Shown here in pieces: positions 33,198 to 42,398 of a stretch of 64,000 nucleotides of DNA (the first letter of the stretch is position 1; each line of letters starts with the position of its first letter). Made by a program: the position numbers and the translations under genes. A model generated the notes under the pieces. The model saw nothing but the letters and a program-made list of their open reading frames with translations. It was not told the origin of the DNA and searched no databases. This DNA comes from CAZICM01 sp964537685 (GTDB lineage Bacteria; Myxococcota_A; Polyangia; Polyangiales; Polyangiaceae): positions 62,001 through 126,000 of the forward strand of contig CAZICM010000021.1 of NCBI GenBank assembly GCA_964537685.1. Direction: 5' to 3'.

Positions 33198-35231
33198 ATG
33201 CAAAAGATATTTGCATTCAATCTCATTGCATTGTTTTGTCTCAATGCCTGCGGGCAGGGCGAGACATCCTCATCCAATTCCATCGAAATTCAAGAAGAAT
33301 CGATTAACGAGACACCGCCCGCTTCCCTCGCCCGGCGCAGCAGCCATCAAAAACCGGCATTCCCCATTGAATCGGTTACGTTTCAAGAAGGGCAGCCGCG
33401 TGAAAGCTCGGCGGTGCTTATCGCAAAACTTGGGGACCGCCGAATCGTTTTTATCGCCGATCAAGACGAGCAATGCATCACAGCCGCCGATCCTCAGCGC
33501 CGCACAGAGCTTGCTTCGCTGCATCTGGACGGCGAGCCTTCTCAAATGCTGCTGGGCCACGATGGCAGGCTGTATGTGGCCCTCCGAAACAAGAATCAAA
33601 TCATTTCTTTAGAATGGACAGGTCAATTGGATGGATCGCTGCGTAAATCTTCCCTTCCTCCAATCCATACCGAAGCCGAACCTATCGCATTGGCCCTTCC
33701 GCCTCATTCAGCGACCCTTCTTTCCATCAGCGGATGGGGAAGCCATTTAGAAGGATTTTCTATTCAATATGATGAAAATGGACCTGCGGCGACTCAAATC
33801 CTATCGATTCCCCTTCCCCGCGAGCCTAGGGCTCTTTTGCTTTCCCAAGACGGAAAGACAGCCTTTGTTTCGCATATGACAGGCGCGGTAATGAGCGCCG
33901 TTCATTTAGATAGACCATCTTATCAAATTGAAAAGATTCCCCTGGAAGGCGGCGATCTCGATACACCTCCGATGTGTCCTCCGCCCGGATTTGTCTTTCA
34001 GCCCGAAACCGAACGCCTTGCAACGCAGGGTTATGCGCTCGCGCGCGATGAGCGGGGCCGGGTGTTCTCGCCTCTTTCGCTCGCGCGCGTGGACAATCCA
34101 AGGCTGAGAAGCGATGGCTATGGCATATCCTCAAAGCTTCCTTCACATATCTTTGGAATTGCCGTGCTCCAAGGCGGCTCTACTCCCCAGGCCACCTACG
34201 CTTCTCTGCATCCCCAAGCCGAAACGGTTCATCACCATTTAAAACAAGTGCGGAATTGCCTGCTGCCCAGAGCCGCGCACTACGATGCGGCAAGGCGCTC
34301 CATTTTCATCGCATGTGCTGATATTCCTACTGTATTAGAAGTCTCCGCCGACTCGCCCGATCCGGCCCGGGCGCTCAAACAGCGCTACCGCGTTGCTCTG
34401 GGCGCTACGGCGCTTGCATTGGATTCATCGGAAGATCAAGCCTTTGTATGGTCTCAGTTCTCCCGCACGCTTACCCTTCTCCCGCTTGGAAAAGCCTCAT
34501 CGGCCATGGCGGCCAATCGATTAAAATCGTCCCCCATTGTTGGCCATTCCATCCGGCTCCGCCAAAGCGATGCCGAGGATTATCAAAAAACAATGGGCCG
34601 AATGCTCTTTCACATTTCGGGCGATAAACGCATTGCCGCCGATGGACGGGCCCGCGCAAGCTGTCATCCCGATGGGCGCGACGACGGATTTACATGGGCA
34701 ACGCCCGATGGTCCTCGCCAGCCTCCGATGCTCGCGGGGCGCGTGGAGGGAACGGCTCCCTACAGTTGGAGCAATTTACATCCAACGCTGAACGATCATC
34801 TGAGCCAAACCATTTCGCGCCTGCACGGAAAGGGCCTTCCCGCGCAGGATACCGAAGCCCTTGTGCACTATGTGCAAACCATGCCTGGGCCGCCTGTAAA
34901 GCCCGCCCCCGAACGCGATGCGCTGATTGCCCGGGGGAAGGAATTATTTAATGCGCAAGAAACGGGCTGCACCCATTGCCACCGCGAGGAAAGCGCCTTC
35001 ACGGATGGAGTGCTGCACGATATTTCAAGCGCGGCTTTCGCCGATAAAACCTCGCTATTCGAGACTCCATCGCTCCGTTTCATCGGAGGAACGGCGCCCT
35101 ATTTTCACGACGGCCGCTATTCTTCATTGCGCAATTTATTGCTTGCGACAAAAAATACCATGGGAACAACTTCCCACCTCAGCGAATTGGATTTTATCGC
35201 ATTGGAATCCTATTTGATCAGTCTTCATTAA
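33198..35231 (+). CDS. Beta-propeller/cytochrome c peroxidase-like lipoprotein
   Basis: A 677-residue exported protein. GGAGAAG precedes the ATG at 33198, and the signal peptide ends with lipobox LNAC. Residues about 50-460 look like a YVTN/lactonase-type beta-propeller. The C-terminal 220 residues are a cytochrome c region of the MauG/di-haem peroxidase type. A normal haem site CTHCH is at Cys591-His595. The first expected site reads RASCH (Arg486, Cys489, His490) followed by PDGRDDGFTW, so its first Cys is lost. The GTAPYFHDGRYSSLRNLL end is typical for di-haem peroxidases. Periplasmic or surface electron transfer is inferred; its substrate is unknown. Confidence 0.82.
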   Translation: MQKIFAFNLIALFCLNACGQGETSSSNSIEIQEESINETPPASLARRSSHQKPAFPIESVTFQEGQPRESSAVLIAKLGDRRIVFIADQDEQCITAADPQRRTELASLHLDGEPSQMLLGHDGRLYVALRNKNQIISLEWTGQLDGSLRKSSLPPIHTEAEPIALALPPHSATLLSISGWGSHLEGFSIQYDENGPAATQILSIPLPREPRALLLSQDGKTAFVSHMTGAVMSAVHLDRPSYQIEKIPLEGGDLDTPPMCPPPGFVFQPETERLATQGYALARDERGRVFSPLSLARVDNPRLRSDGYGISSKLPSHIFGIAVLQGGSTPQATYASLHPQAETVHHHLKQVRNCLLPRAAHYDAARRSIFIACADIPTVLEVSADSPDPARALKQRYRVALGATALALDSSEDQAFVWSQFSRTLTLLPLGKASSAMAANRLKSSPIVGHSIRLRQSDAEDYQKTMGRMLFHISGDKRIAADGRARASCHPDGRDDGFTWATPDGPRQPPMLAGRVEGTAPYSWSNLHPTLNDHLSQTISRLHGKGLPAQDTEALVHYVQTMPGPPVKPAPERDALIARGKELFNAQETGCTHCHREESAFTDGVLHDISSAAFADKTSLFETPSLRFIGGTAPYFHDGRYSSLRNLLLATKNTMGTTSHLSELDFIALESYLISLH

Positions 35232-36846
35232 CAGGCAAGAGCACGCCGGGATTCATCACCCAAGCCGGATCGAGCGCTTTCTTCGCGCCCCGAAGCGCAT
35301 CGGCGAATAAATCGGGACGCTCTTTATCGTACCAAGGCCGGTGCACGCGCCCTACCGCGTGATGATGCGTAATGGTCGCTCCCGAGCGAAGCAATGCATC
35401 GGATGCCGCTTTTTTAATGGCTTTCCATTGCTCGATTTCTTCCCCATCCCGCGCGGGCGCGATAAAGGTGAAATAGGGCGCCGGCCCGTCGGAATACACA
35501 TGCGTAAATCGGCACATTAAAATGCCCGTTCCGCACACTTCTTTCATTGCTTCTTCCACCGATGCATGCACTTCCCGTTTCAATGTATTGAATCGATCCC
35601 AAGTGCAGGCGGTTTCGAAAGTATCGGCGATAACGCCCATTGTAACAAACGCGCTTTGTAAATAAGGCCCTTGAAAAAAAGCCTTTCTCCAAGCCTCGCC
35701 CGTACCGTCCGCGCCCCGTTCACCGCCCTCGCGGAACTTCGCCCCATGCGGGCTATGGCCTCCATGAGCCCTGCATATTGACAGCGCCCCATCCATCCAA
35801 GCGTGCATGGCATGCACGGCGTTTTCAAATCCAAGCAGCAAGACCGCGCCTCCTTCGACATGAACGCCATTTAAAAGCGCCTCGCGGGCCGTCAATAAGC
35901 GGCAATTCGCTGGATAAAGCCCCGCTTGGGATAAATCGCGCACCGCCGCGGCTCCCATTTCAAAGGATTCGAAAAATACACTGGCCGTAGCCCTGTAATG
36001 CGGCCGCGCGCGCACCCGCATCCACGCTTCGCTAATTACACCCAAAATGCCTTCCGAGCCTAAAAGCAGGCGTTCCGGCGAAGGCCCAGCCCCCGATTGA
36101 GGCACGCGCCCCGTGTCCAAAATGCCCCGCGGCGTGACCATTCTGACCGATTCAACCATATCATCGATATGCGTGTACAAGGTCGCAAAATGACCGCCCG
36201 CATGGGTGGCGATCCATCCTCCCAGCGTCGAGAATTCAAAGCTTTGGGGATAATGGCGAAGCGAAAGCCCATGCTCGCCCAATTGCCGTTCAATCGAGGG
36301 TCCCAGCGCTCCGGCTTGAATGCGGGCCGCCTTGGATACTTTATCGATCTCGAGCACTTTATCGAAAGCGCTCATATCCAAGGAGATCACGCCCTTGTAG
36401 CGGTGTCCGACCGAGCCTTCCACACCGCCGACCACACTCGTTCCACCTCCGAAGGGAATGGCAGCACACCGGGTATCGGAGCAATATTGTAGAATGGACA
36501 TAATCTCGTGCTCGGTGCGCGGATAGGCGACAAAATCCGGGGCAGGAGAAAAATCCCCCCGAAAAGCCCGCACAATATCGCAATACGATTTTCCATACGT
36601 ATGCATGGCGCGGTCGCGCGGAGCTGCGGAACATATATGCTCCAGCGCGGGCGGCACAGCAATGCGGGGCTCGGGCAGGCGCACATCCTCAAAACGGGGC
36701 AAGGGTTTTAAATGAAATTCACCGCCTCCCAAAATGGCCTGGGCTTGAAACGAATACATCCGGCGCATTTCCTCATCCGGAAGATTTTGCTCAAAACCCC
36801 ATGCCCAAAAGCTGCGCTCTAACATCGATCGTTCTTTGGTTTTCAT
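35218..36846 (-). CDS. agpS: FAD-dependent alkyl-DHAP synthase-like enzyme
   Basis: A 542-residue flavoprotein of the PCMH/vanillyl-alcohol-oxidase fold. The FAD-binding half (about 100-300) shows FGGGTSVVGGVEG and TLGGWIATHAGGHFATLYTH. The C-terminal half contains CRFTHVYSDGPAPYFTF and THHHAVGRVHRPWY, the His-rich active-site segment of alkyldihydroxyacetone-phosphate synthases. These enzymes exchange the acyl group of acyl-DHAP for a fatty alcohol, the first ether-bond step of ether lipids, which myxobacteria use in development. Other FAD-linked oxidases share much of the fold, so this is probable rather than certain. I use the ATG at 36846; ATG 36825 is possible. Confidence 0.78.
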   Translation of the reverse strand: MKTKERSMLERSFWAWGFEQNLPDEEMRRMYSFQAQAILGGGEFHLKPLPRFEDVRLPEPRIAVPPALEHICSAAPRDRAMHTYGKSYCDIVRAFRGDFSPAPDFVAYPRTEHEIMSILQYCSDTRCAAIPFGGGTSVVGGVEGSVGHRYKGVISLDMSAFDKVLEIDKVSKAARIQAGALGPSIERQLGEHGLSLRHYPQSFEFSTLGGWIATHAGGHFATLYTHIDDMVESVRMVTPRGILDTGRVPQSGAGPSPERLLLGSEGILGVISEAWMRVRARPHYRATASVFFESFEMGAAAVRDLSQAGLYPANCRLLTAREALLNGVHVEGGAVLLLGFENAVHAMHAWMDGALSICRAHGGHSPHGAKFREGGERGADGTGEAWRKAFFQGPYLQSAFVTMGVIADTFETACTWDRFNTLKREVHASVEEAMKEVCGTGILMCRFTHVYSDGPAPYFTFIAPARDGEEIEQWKAIKKAASDALLRSGATITHHHAVGRVHRPWYDKERPDLFADALRGAKKALDPAWVMNPGVLLPVNED

Positions 36847-36914
36847 GGCAGCGTCCCATCCGAAAAAGCCGCTGCACTCTACACGAAAAGCTCGCAACTA
36901 CGCAGCGGCGAAAT

Positions 36915-36939
36915 AAAAGCCCGGCACAAAAGGGCTTTT
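36915..36939. promoter_or_regulatory. Inverted repeat in divergent promoter region
   Basis: AAAAGCCC (36915-36922) and GGGCTTTT (36932-36939) form an eight-base stem with a nine-base loop. It lies between the divergent alkyl-DHAP-synthase-like and symporter genes. Both ends have T-rich flanks, so it could act as an attenuator, a bidirectional terminator or an operator. Confidence 0.35.
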
Positions 36940-36969
36940 CGCATTCAATATCCCGTGATATCGGCGCCC

Positions 36970-38337
36970 ATGGCCAATAGCTCGCCGCCCGAAGTCCTTG
37001 CGGGAACCGTACCCGACCCCAACTACAGCATTTGGAAAGTCATCGGAGCCGCCGCCGCAGGGACGGTTATCGAATGGTACGATTTTTATATTTTTGGAAG
37101 CCTTGCGACGATTATTGCAAATCATTTTTTTCCGGCGGGAAATCCCGCGGTGGCCTTTATGTCCACGCTTGCGACATTCGCTACCGGTTTTATTGTGCGC
37201 CCATTCGGTGCAATTGTATTCGGAAGGGTTGGCGATTTAATTGGGCGCAAATTCGCATTTCTTCTCACGCTTTTGTTAATGGGGGGCAGCACGGCCGCCA
37301 TTGGGCTTGTGCCTTCCTACGAGCGGATTGGAGTCGCCGCACCTCTGATATTGCTGCTCTTGCGTTTAATTCAGGGGCTCGCGCTGGGCGGTGAATACGG
37401 AGGCGCCGCGGTGTATGTGGCCGAGCACGCGCCCGATGAGCGGCGGGGCTTTTTCACCAGTTTTATTCAAATTACGGCGACGGCCGGCCTCTTCGTTTCA
37501 TTGGGCGTTATTTTGGCGGTGCGCCTTCCCCTAGGTGAAGAACGATTTCAATCGTATGGATGGCGAATTCCTTTTCTTTTATCGATTTTATTGGTGGGCT
37601 TTTCGCTCTACATCCGGCTCAAGCTCCGGGAATCGCCGCTTTTCTCAAAGCTTAAGTCCGCCGGCAAGACATCGAAATCGCCCCTAAAAGACAGCCTGGG
37701 CAGCGGCAAGAATTGGAAGCTCATGCTTCTGGCTTTATTTGGCGCCACCGCCGGCCAAGGCGTCGTTTGGTACACAGGCCAATTCTATGCGCTTTATTTC
37801 CTTCAAAAGACGCTGAAAATCGATTTTCTGAGTTCCAATCTGATCGTATCTGCGGCTCTTTTGCTGGGCGCTCCTTTTTTCGTCGTCTTCGGCACCCTCT
37901 CCGATCGCTACGGCCGCAAGCAGATCATGATGACGGGCTGCCTTTTGGCCGTGCTCACCTACGTGCCGATTTACATGGCCATGAAAGCCTTTTCCAATCC
38001 GTTCAATCCGATTGTATTGGTACTTCTGGTCTTCGTTCAAGTGCTCTATGTCACCATGGTGTACGGGCCGATCGCAGCCTTTTTGGTCGAATTATTTCCA
38101 GGGAAAATCCGCTATACATCTCTCTCGCTCCCTTATCATTTGGGCAATGGAGTATTCGGCGGCCTCACGCCCTTAATCGGAACCGCCATCGTCACCGCCA
38201 CGGGCAATATCTATGCGGGTCTCTACTATCCGATGACAGTGGCTGCCATTACCTTCATTATCGGCTCATTTTTCCTCCCGGAAACCAAGCACATCTCCAT
38301 TTGGGATGAGGTAGACAAGGGCCAGCCATCTGAATAG
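36970..38337 (+). CDS. MFS transporter, metabolite:H+ symporter (MHS/ProP-like) family
   Basis: A 455-residue inner-membrane transporter with 12 predicted segments. The MHS hallmark GTVIEWYDFYIFG opens the first helix. The MFS loop motif GRVGDLIGRK follows helix 2, LALGGEYGGAAVYV lies in helix 4/5, and the second-half loop DRYGRKQ is present. Family members import organic acids, proline, betaine or shikimate with protons; the substrate here is not determined. The ATG at 36970 has no good ribosome-binding site; GTG 36955 is an alternative. It ends 15 bases before the kinase gene. Confidence 0.88.
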   Translation: MANSSPPEVLAGTVPDPNYSIWKVIGAAAAGTVIEWYDFYIFGSLATIIANHFFPAGNPAVAFMSTLATFATGFIVRPFGAIVFGRVGDLIGRKFAFLLTLLLMGGSTAAIGLVPSYERIGVAAPLILLLLRLIQGLALGGEYGGAAVYVAEHAPDERRGFFTSFIQITATAGLFVSLGVILAVRLPLGEERFQSYGWRIPFLLSILLVGFSLYIRLKLRESPLFSKLKSAGKTSKSPLKDSLGSGKNWKLMLLALFGATAGQGVVWYTGQFYALYFLQKTLKIDFLSSNLIVSAALLLGAPFFVVFGTLSDRYGRKQIMMTGCLLAVLTYVPIYMAMKAFSNPFNPIVLVLLVFVQVLYVTMVYGPIAAFLVELFPGKIRYTSLSLPYHLGNGVFGGLTPLIGTAIVTATGNIYAGLYYPMTVAAITFIIGSFFLPETKHISIWDEVDKGQPSE

Positions 38338-38352
38338 ACTCGCGCTCGCAAC

Positions 38353-39744
38353 GTGCGATCCGCTGCATTTCCAGAGCTTTTCGGCGATTTTTTGGCCTTT
38401 GCACGCCTGGGGGAAAACCCCATGGCCGATGTGCTCTTTGCCATCCGGCTCGGCGATCGGAGCGGGAAGGCATTTGTTTTAAAACGTCCCAAGGTGGGCC
38501 AGCGCGCTTCCGAACGGGCGGCTCAATCCATTGCGAGGGAAGCCGAAGTGTTGAGCTTGGTCCGCTGTCCCTCCATTGTGGCGCTCGAGGCCGCGGGAGA
38601 GATTGCCGGGCTGCCCTATGTGGCCACGGAATACGTGCGGGGTGTGTCCCTGGATGAGCTTCGGAATGCGGGGATTCCGCTTTCCGGGCCAGCCGTGAGA
38701 GCCATTGCATTGGATGTGTCTATTGCTCTTTCGGCATTGCATGAAAAAGGGTTTGTGCATGGCGATATTTCTCCATCGAATATTTTAATCGATGATACAG
38801 GGGAAATTCGCGTCTGCGATTTTGGCGTGGCCGAGAAAGCGGGAACAAAACGATCGGCGATCGCAGGCAAACCGGGTTATATCGCGCCCGAAGCCGTGCG
38901 CCCCACAGAATCGAATCCGGCCGAGGATATGTATGGGCTGGGCGTCGTCATTGCGGAGTGCGCACTTCAAAAACGATTGTTTATGGAATCGAGCCTGGCG
39001 GATGCGGGGGCCCGCGCCGATGTGCCCGCGTACGAGTCCGCGCTGGAAGATATTGCGAGCGGTTTTGGGAATGCATTGAAGCGCGATCCTTCCGCAAGGC
39101 CCAAGGCCGACGAGCTCGCGAAAACCCTGAAAGCCCTGCCCATCGATCGGGGCGAGCTGGCCCACGCGGTTGCGCAGGCTTCCGAGGCTTCGCAGGATGC
39201 CAAACGCTCCGCCGAGCTTTCGGCTGCGGCACCCGCGCATATCCCCACGCCAACGCCCTCGCCCGCCGCGCTGACGCCAACCATTCCTATGAAATTGGCG
39301 ACTCTACCGGAGACGCGCGCCGATGAAAGCCGGAAAACCAATACAAATATATCTGTACAGCCATCGAACGAATTGCGGCAGCCTAAATCGTCAAGGTCTT
39401 CGGAAAGCAATGGATGGCGCACTTTAGCCCTGTTTTTATTGGCTTTCGTTATCGCCGTGGGCTCATTCGCCGCCGGCCGGCTCACAGGCCGCTTTCGAGG
39501 AGCTTCGGTTCACTACGGAGCCCCGCTGGCCAAACGCTCTCAGCTCGAGCTGGATGGCCGTAAGGTCGATAAAAATGCAGGACCCATTCCGATCGAACCA
39601 GGAAAACATACCCTTGTATTGACAACCGCCAAAGGCGACAGGCGGGAAATTTCGTTTAGCGCCCGCCCGGGAGAACAAGTCGTGCTCATTCCCATCAATA
39701 AACAAGGAAATTCTATTGGATTGGAGGAGGATCGGGGCGAATGA
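38353..39744 (+). CDS. Membrane Ser/Thr protein kinase with degenerate Gly loop
   Basis: A 463-residue kinase. The catalytic domain (about 1-265) has the ATP-binding Lys (FVLKRP), a catalytic loop HGDISPSN in place of the usual HRD, the DFG motif CDFGVAE and the APE motif. The glycine loop is poor (LGENPMADV). The catalytic Asp and DFG are kept, so it may be an active non-RD kinase. An Ala/Pro/Thr linker, one membrane segment (about 355-377) and a PEGA-like exported domain (ELDGRKVDKNAGPIPIEPGK) follow. The GTG at 38353 starts it. Its stop overlaps the start of the FHA-sigma54 activator gene (ATGA), so the two form a likely signal-transfer pair. Confidence 0.85.
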   Translation: MRSAAFPELFGDFLAFARLGENPMADVLFAIRLGDRSGKAFVLKRPKVGQRASERAAQSIAREAEVLSLVRCPSIVALEAAGEIAGLPYVATEYVRGVSLDELRNAGIPLSGPAVRAIALDVSIALSALHEKGFVHGDISPSNILIDDTGEIRVCDFGVAEKAGTKRSAIAGKPGYIAPEAVRPTESNPAEDMYGLGVVIAECALQKRLFMESSLADAGARADVPAYESALEDIASGFGNALKRDPSARPKADELAKTLKALPIDRGELAHAVAQASEASQDAKRSAELSAAAPAHIPTPTPSPAALTPTIPMKLATLPETRADESRKTNTNISVQPSNELRQPKSSRSSESNGWRTLALFLLAFVIAVGSFAAGRLTGRFRGASVHYGAPLAKRSQLELDGRKVDKNAGPIPIEPGKHTLVLTTAKGDRREISFSARPGEQVVLIPINKQGNSIGLEEDRGE

Positions 39745-41222
39745 GCGCAGAGCGGCAAAAAGAATCGGCTGTGCGGGCGGCCCCCATCGCGGGATCGGCT
39801 CGTTCGCCGATTACAGAAGTCATTACAAGCGATACCGGCGCAAGCCTTCGGCGCATTCGCAAGCTGCGCGTCACAATCGTGGACTCGCCCGAGCCCAAGG
39901 AGCGCGATCGCAGTTATGTATTCGCGCAGGACGAGGTCCGCGTCGGCTCGGGCGCGGACGCCGACGTGCCTCTCTCCGACAGCGCTGTTTCACGCGAGCA
40001 TTTGGCGATCCGCCTCGGGCCTCATGGTTTTTCGCTGTCGGATACAGGTTCTACGAATGGCTCGTTTGTCGGCGATCTGCGCATTGAACGGGTTTCATTT
40101 ACCGCAGATACAATCGTTAGAATTGGCAAAAGCATCGTTAAAATCGAAGCTCTCACCGAAACGGTGGAGCAGGAGATTTCGCCGCGCGCGAGTTTTGGCC
40201 GGATGCTGGGCATTAGCCCCGCGATGCGCGAGACCTTTGCATTGCTCGAGAAAGTGTCGCCGAGCGATTTAACCGTATTGATTGAAGGCGAAACGGGAAC
40301 GGGCAAGGAACTGGCCGCGGAAGGCATTCATGAGGCGAGCCGGCGGCCAGGAGAATGTATTGCGGTCAATTGTGGAGCGATTCCGCGCGAGCTGTTGGAG
40401 AGTGAGCTCTTTGGCCATGAAAAAGGGGCGTTTACGGGCGCGGTGAGAGAGCGGGCCGGCGCTTTTGTGGCCGCGGAAGGTGGCACGCTGTTTCTCGATG
40501 AGGTGGGCGAGCTGCCTTTGGATATGCAGGCCAAGCTGCTTCGGGCGCTGGAAAGGCGCGAAGTAAAAGCGGTCGGCTCGGATAAAACCCGTTCCATTAA
40601 TGTTCGAATTGTTGCAGCCACCAATCGTTCTCTTTCACGCGAAGTCAATGCGGGGAAATTTAGGCAGGATTTATATTATCGGCTTGCCGTTGTTATCGTT
40701 CGAATTCCACCATTAAGAACGCGCCTGGAAGACCTTCGGCTTTATGTCGATCATATTCAGGATGAATTGATGAGGAGGCGGCGCGCGGCGGGTTTAATGC
40801 CTTTTTCACGCCTGGACGAGGCCGCGATGGCCATGCTGATGCGCTACGATTTTCCGGGCAATGTCAGGGAGCTGCGCAATATTGTCGAGCGCTGGGCCGT
40901 GCTCGGCGCTTCGTCGCCTCCCGGCGATCCGTCGGGTATTGCGAAAAGCGGAGGCGAACAGGCGCCGAAAGGCAATACCCACCCAGCGGCTCACGGCACC
41001 GAAATATCGCAAAACGAAGGTCATTTTGATACTTCGCTGCTTTCGCTTCCTTACCATGAGGCCAAAGATGCATGGGTGGAGCGTTTTGAGAAAGCGTATG
41101 CGGAAGCCATTCTAAAGAATAGCGGAGGCAATGTATCAAAAGCAGCCCGTGATGCCGGCATCGATCGGCGGCATTTGCAGCGGTTAATGGCGCGCTTTGG
41201 GCTTCGCGGCGGAACGGATTGA
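39741..41222 (+). CDS. FHA-domain sigma54-dependent transcriptional activator
   Basis: A 493-residue regulator. Residues about 50-125 form an FHA phosphothreonine-binding domain (VRVGSGADADVPLSDSAVSR, then STNGSFV). About 150-375 is the AAA+ sigma54-activation domain, with Walker A GETGTGKE, the sigma54-contact loop GAFTGA near residue 229, and FPGNVREL. About 445-493 is a Fis-type helix-turn-helix. FHA domains bind phosphorylated threonine, so the co-encoded kinase at 38353-39744 probably controls it, a layout well known from myxobacteria. Its target promoters should be -24/-12 sigma54 promoters, which I could not identify. Confidence 0.93.
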   Translation: MSAERQKESAVRAAPIAGSARSPITEVITSDTGASLRRIRKLRVTIVDSPEPKERDRSYVFAQDEVRVGSGADADVPLSDSAVSREHLAIRLGPHGFSLSDTGSTNGSFVGDLRIERVSFTADTIVRIGKSIVKIEALTETVEQEISPRASFGRMLGISPAMRETFALLEKVSPSDLTVLIEGETGTGKELAAEGIHEASRRPGECIAVNCGAIPRELLESELFGHEKGAFTGAVRERAGAFVAAEGGTLFLDEVGELPLDMQAKLLRALERREVKAVGSDKTRSINVRIVAATNRSLSREVNAGKFRQDLYYRLAVVIVRIPPLRTRLEDLRLYVDHIQDELMRRRRAAGLMPFSRLDEAAMAMLMRYDFPGNVRELRNIVERWAVLGASSPPGDPSGIAKSGGEQAPKGNTHPAAHGTEISQNEGHFDTSLLSLPYHEAKDAWVERFEKAYAEAILKNSGGNVSKAARDAGIDRRHLQRLMARFGLRGGTD

Positions 41223-41228
41223 GTTAAA

Positions 41229-42293
41229 TCACATGCGATTGTCCATCAATCCCATGCACATTTTTAGTCCTTCCTGCAGATTGCGGAGCGTTTTGATCCC
41301 GCCTAAACCGCCGGTGAAGGACGCCAGCGTCTGAGAAACCCCGGGCTGAATGCCCGTCACGACGGCTCGGGCGCCCAAAAGCTCGACGCCCCGAACAATG
41401 CGCAGCAAATGATCGGCCGTCGCCGGATCCACCGTGTCCACCGCGGTTAAATCCAAAATAACATGGCGGCTGCGGTTCATTACAACAGAATTGAGAAGTC
41501 TTTCCATCAAAATGGTCGCCCGTCCGCTGTCCAGTCCACCCATCACAGGAACCATCAAAACGCCCTCCCATACGGTGATAATGAGCGCCGTCAGGGTGCG
41601 GAGCGCGGTTTCCTGCTGCTCGATTAACTCGAGCTTTTCCCGCAGTTGGGCCGCTGTCTTTTCCCGTTCACTGATTTCCGTCTTCAATTTTGAAAGCGCT
41701 GCAGCTAAATCGGCTGAGGTGGCGCGGCCCTCTTGAAGCAGCTCCGTAAGGCGCTCTTCAATGGATACTTTTGCGGGATGGATGACAAATTCATCGTATT
41801 CATTGCCTTCGGCGGCAAAAACCGTTTGCTCGGCCCAGCAGGGAACCGAAAACAAGCGCTCGGCATAGGCGCCAAACTTCCCCGCAGTCATTGCGCTGCC
41901 CCAGCAAACGTTTAATTCGCGCTGATACAGGGCTTCCCACGAATTGCGCACTTGCATCCGGAATTCTTTTCGCTCCCGATCCAGCAAAACAAGCGTCCAG
42001 CGGCCCCAGCCCGCAGGCCATGCGATTTCGGCCAGCGCCGCCAGCCCTTGCTCAAATGACGGCGCGCCGGCGATTATCTGCCAATCGGTTTCGATGCTCC
42101 GGTGCCCCGCAAGCTGCAAACACAGATTAAATCGCTCAATGCCCACCATATTCACAAAGCCCTCCATGAGTCCTGCTGTCGTTCCAGGAATCCACATGCT
42201 GAGGGTAGGCACGCCTGCCCAGAGGTTGAGCGCTTGATCCGCGTCCCATTCGATATCAAAACCCGAGACATTGATTTTGGGATTTGTGGTCAT
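41229..42293 (-). CDS. V4R-like/STAS regulatory protein (RsbR type)
   Basis: A 354-residue soluble regulator. Residues about 1-175 resemble a 4-vinyl-reductase (V4R/heme-NO-like) sensor domain (WEALYQRELNVCWGSAMTAG, then EFVIHP). A coiled coil (about 180-235, LSKLKTEISEREKTAAQLRE) leads to a C-terminal STAS domain (about 240-350) with ILDLTAVDTVDPATADHLLR, as in RsbR/RsbS stressosome proteins. In the phosphorylatable position Asp-Thr-Val-Asp keeps a Thr. It may form or modulate a stressosome-like partner-switch. It ends seven bases from the convergent FHA activator gene. A GAF-STAS protein with a very similar C-terminus is encoded at 50557-51486. Confidence 0.8.
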   Translation of the reverse strand: MTTNPKINVSGFDIEWDADQALNLWAGVPTLSMWIPGTTAGLMEGFVNMVGIERFNLCLQLAGHRSIETDWQIIAGAPSFEQGLAALAEIAWPAGWGRWTLVLLDRERKEFRMQVRNSWEALYQRELNVCWGSAMTAGKFGAYAERLFSVPCWAEQTVFAAEGNEYDEFVIHPAKVSIEERLTELLQEGRATSADLAAALSKLKTEISEREKTAAQLREKLELIEQQETALRTLTALIITVWEGVLMVPVMGGLDSGRATILMERLLNSVVMNRSRHVILDLTAVDTVDPATADHLLRIVRGVELLGARAVVTGIQPGVSQTLASFTGGLGGIKTLRNLQEGLKMCMGLMDNRM

Positions 42294-42398
42294 GTTAATC
42301 GGCAGGAATTAAAGTCGATTGCTCGCCTTGTCAACGTGCGAAAAGCAATGTCCAATACGAATTTCAAACACGGGTAAACGCGGGTAGATGAGTGCGCA

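Noticed and set aside
36915..36939. Inverted repeat as a classical terminator
   Set aside because: It lies between two divergent genes, downstream of neither, so I list it only as a possible regulatory hairpin.
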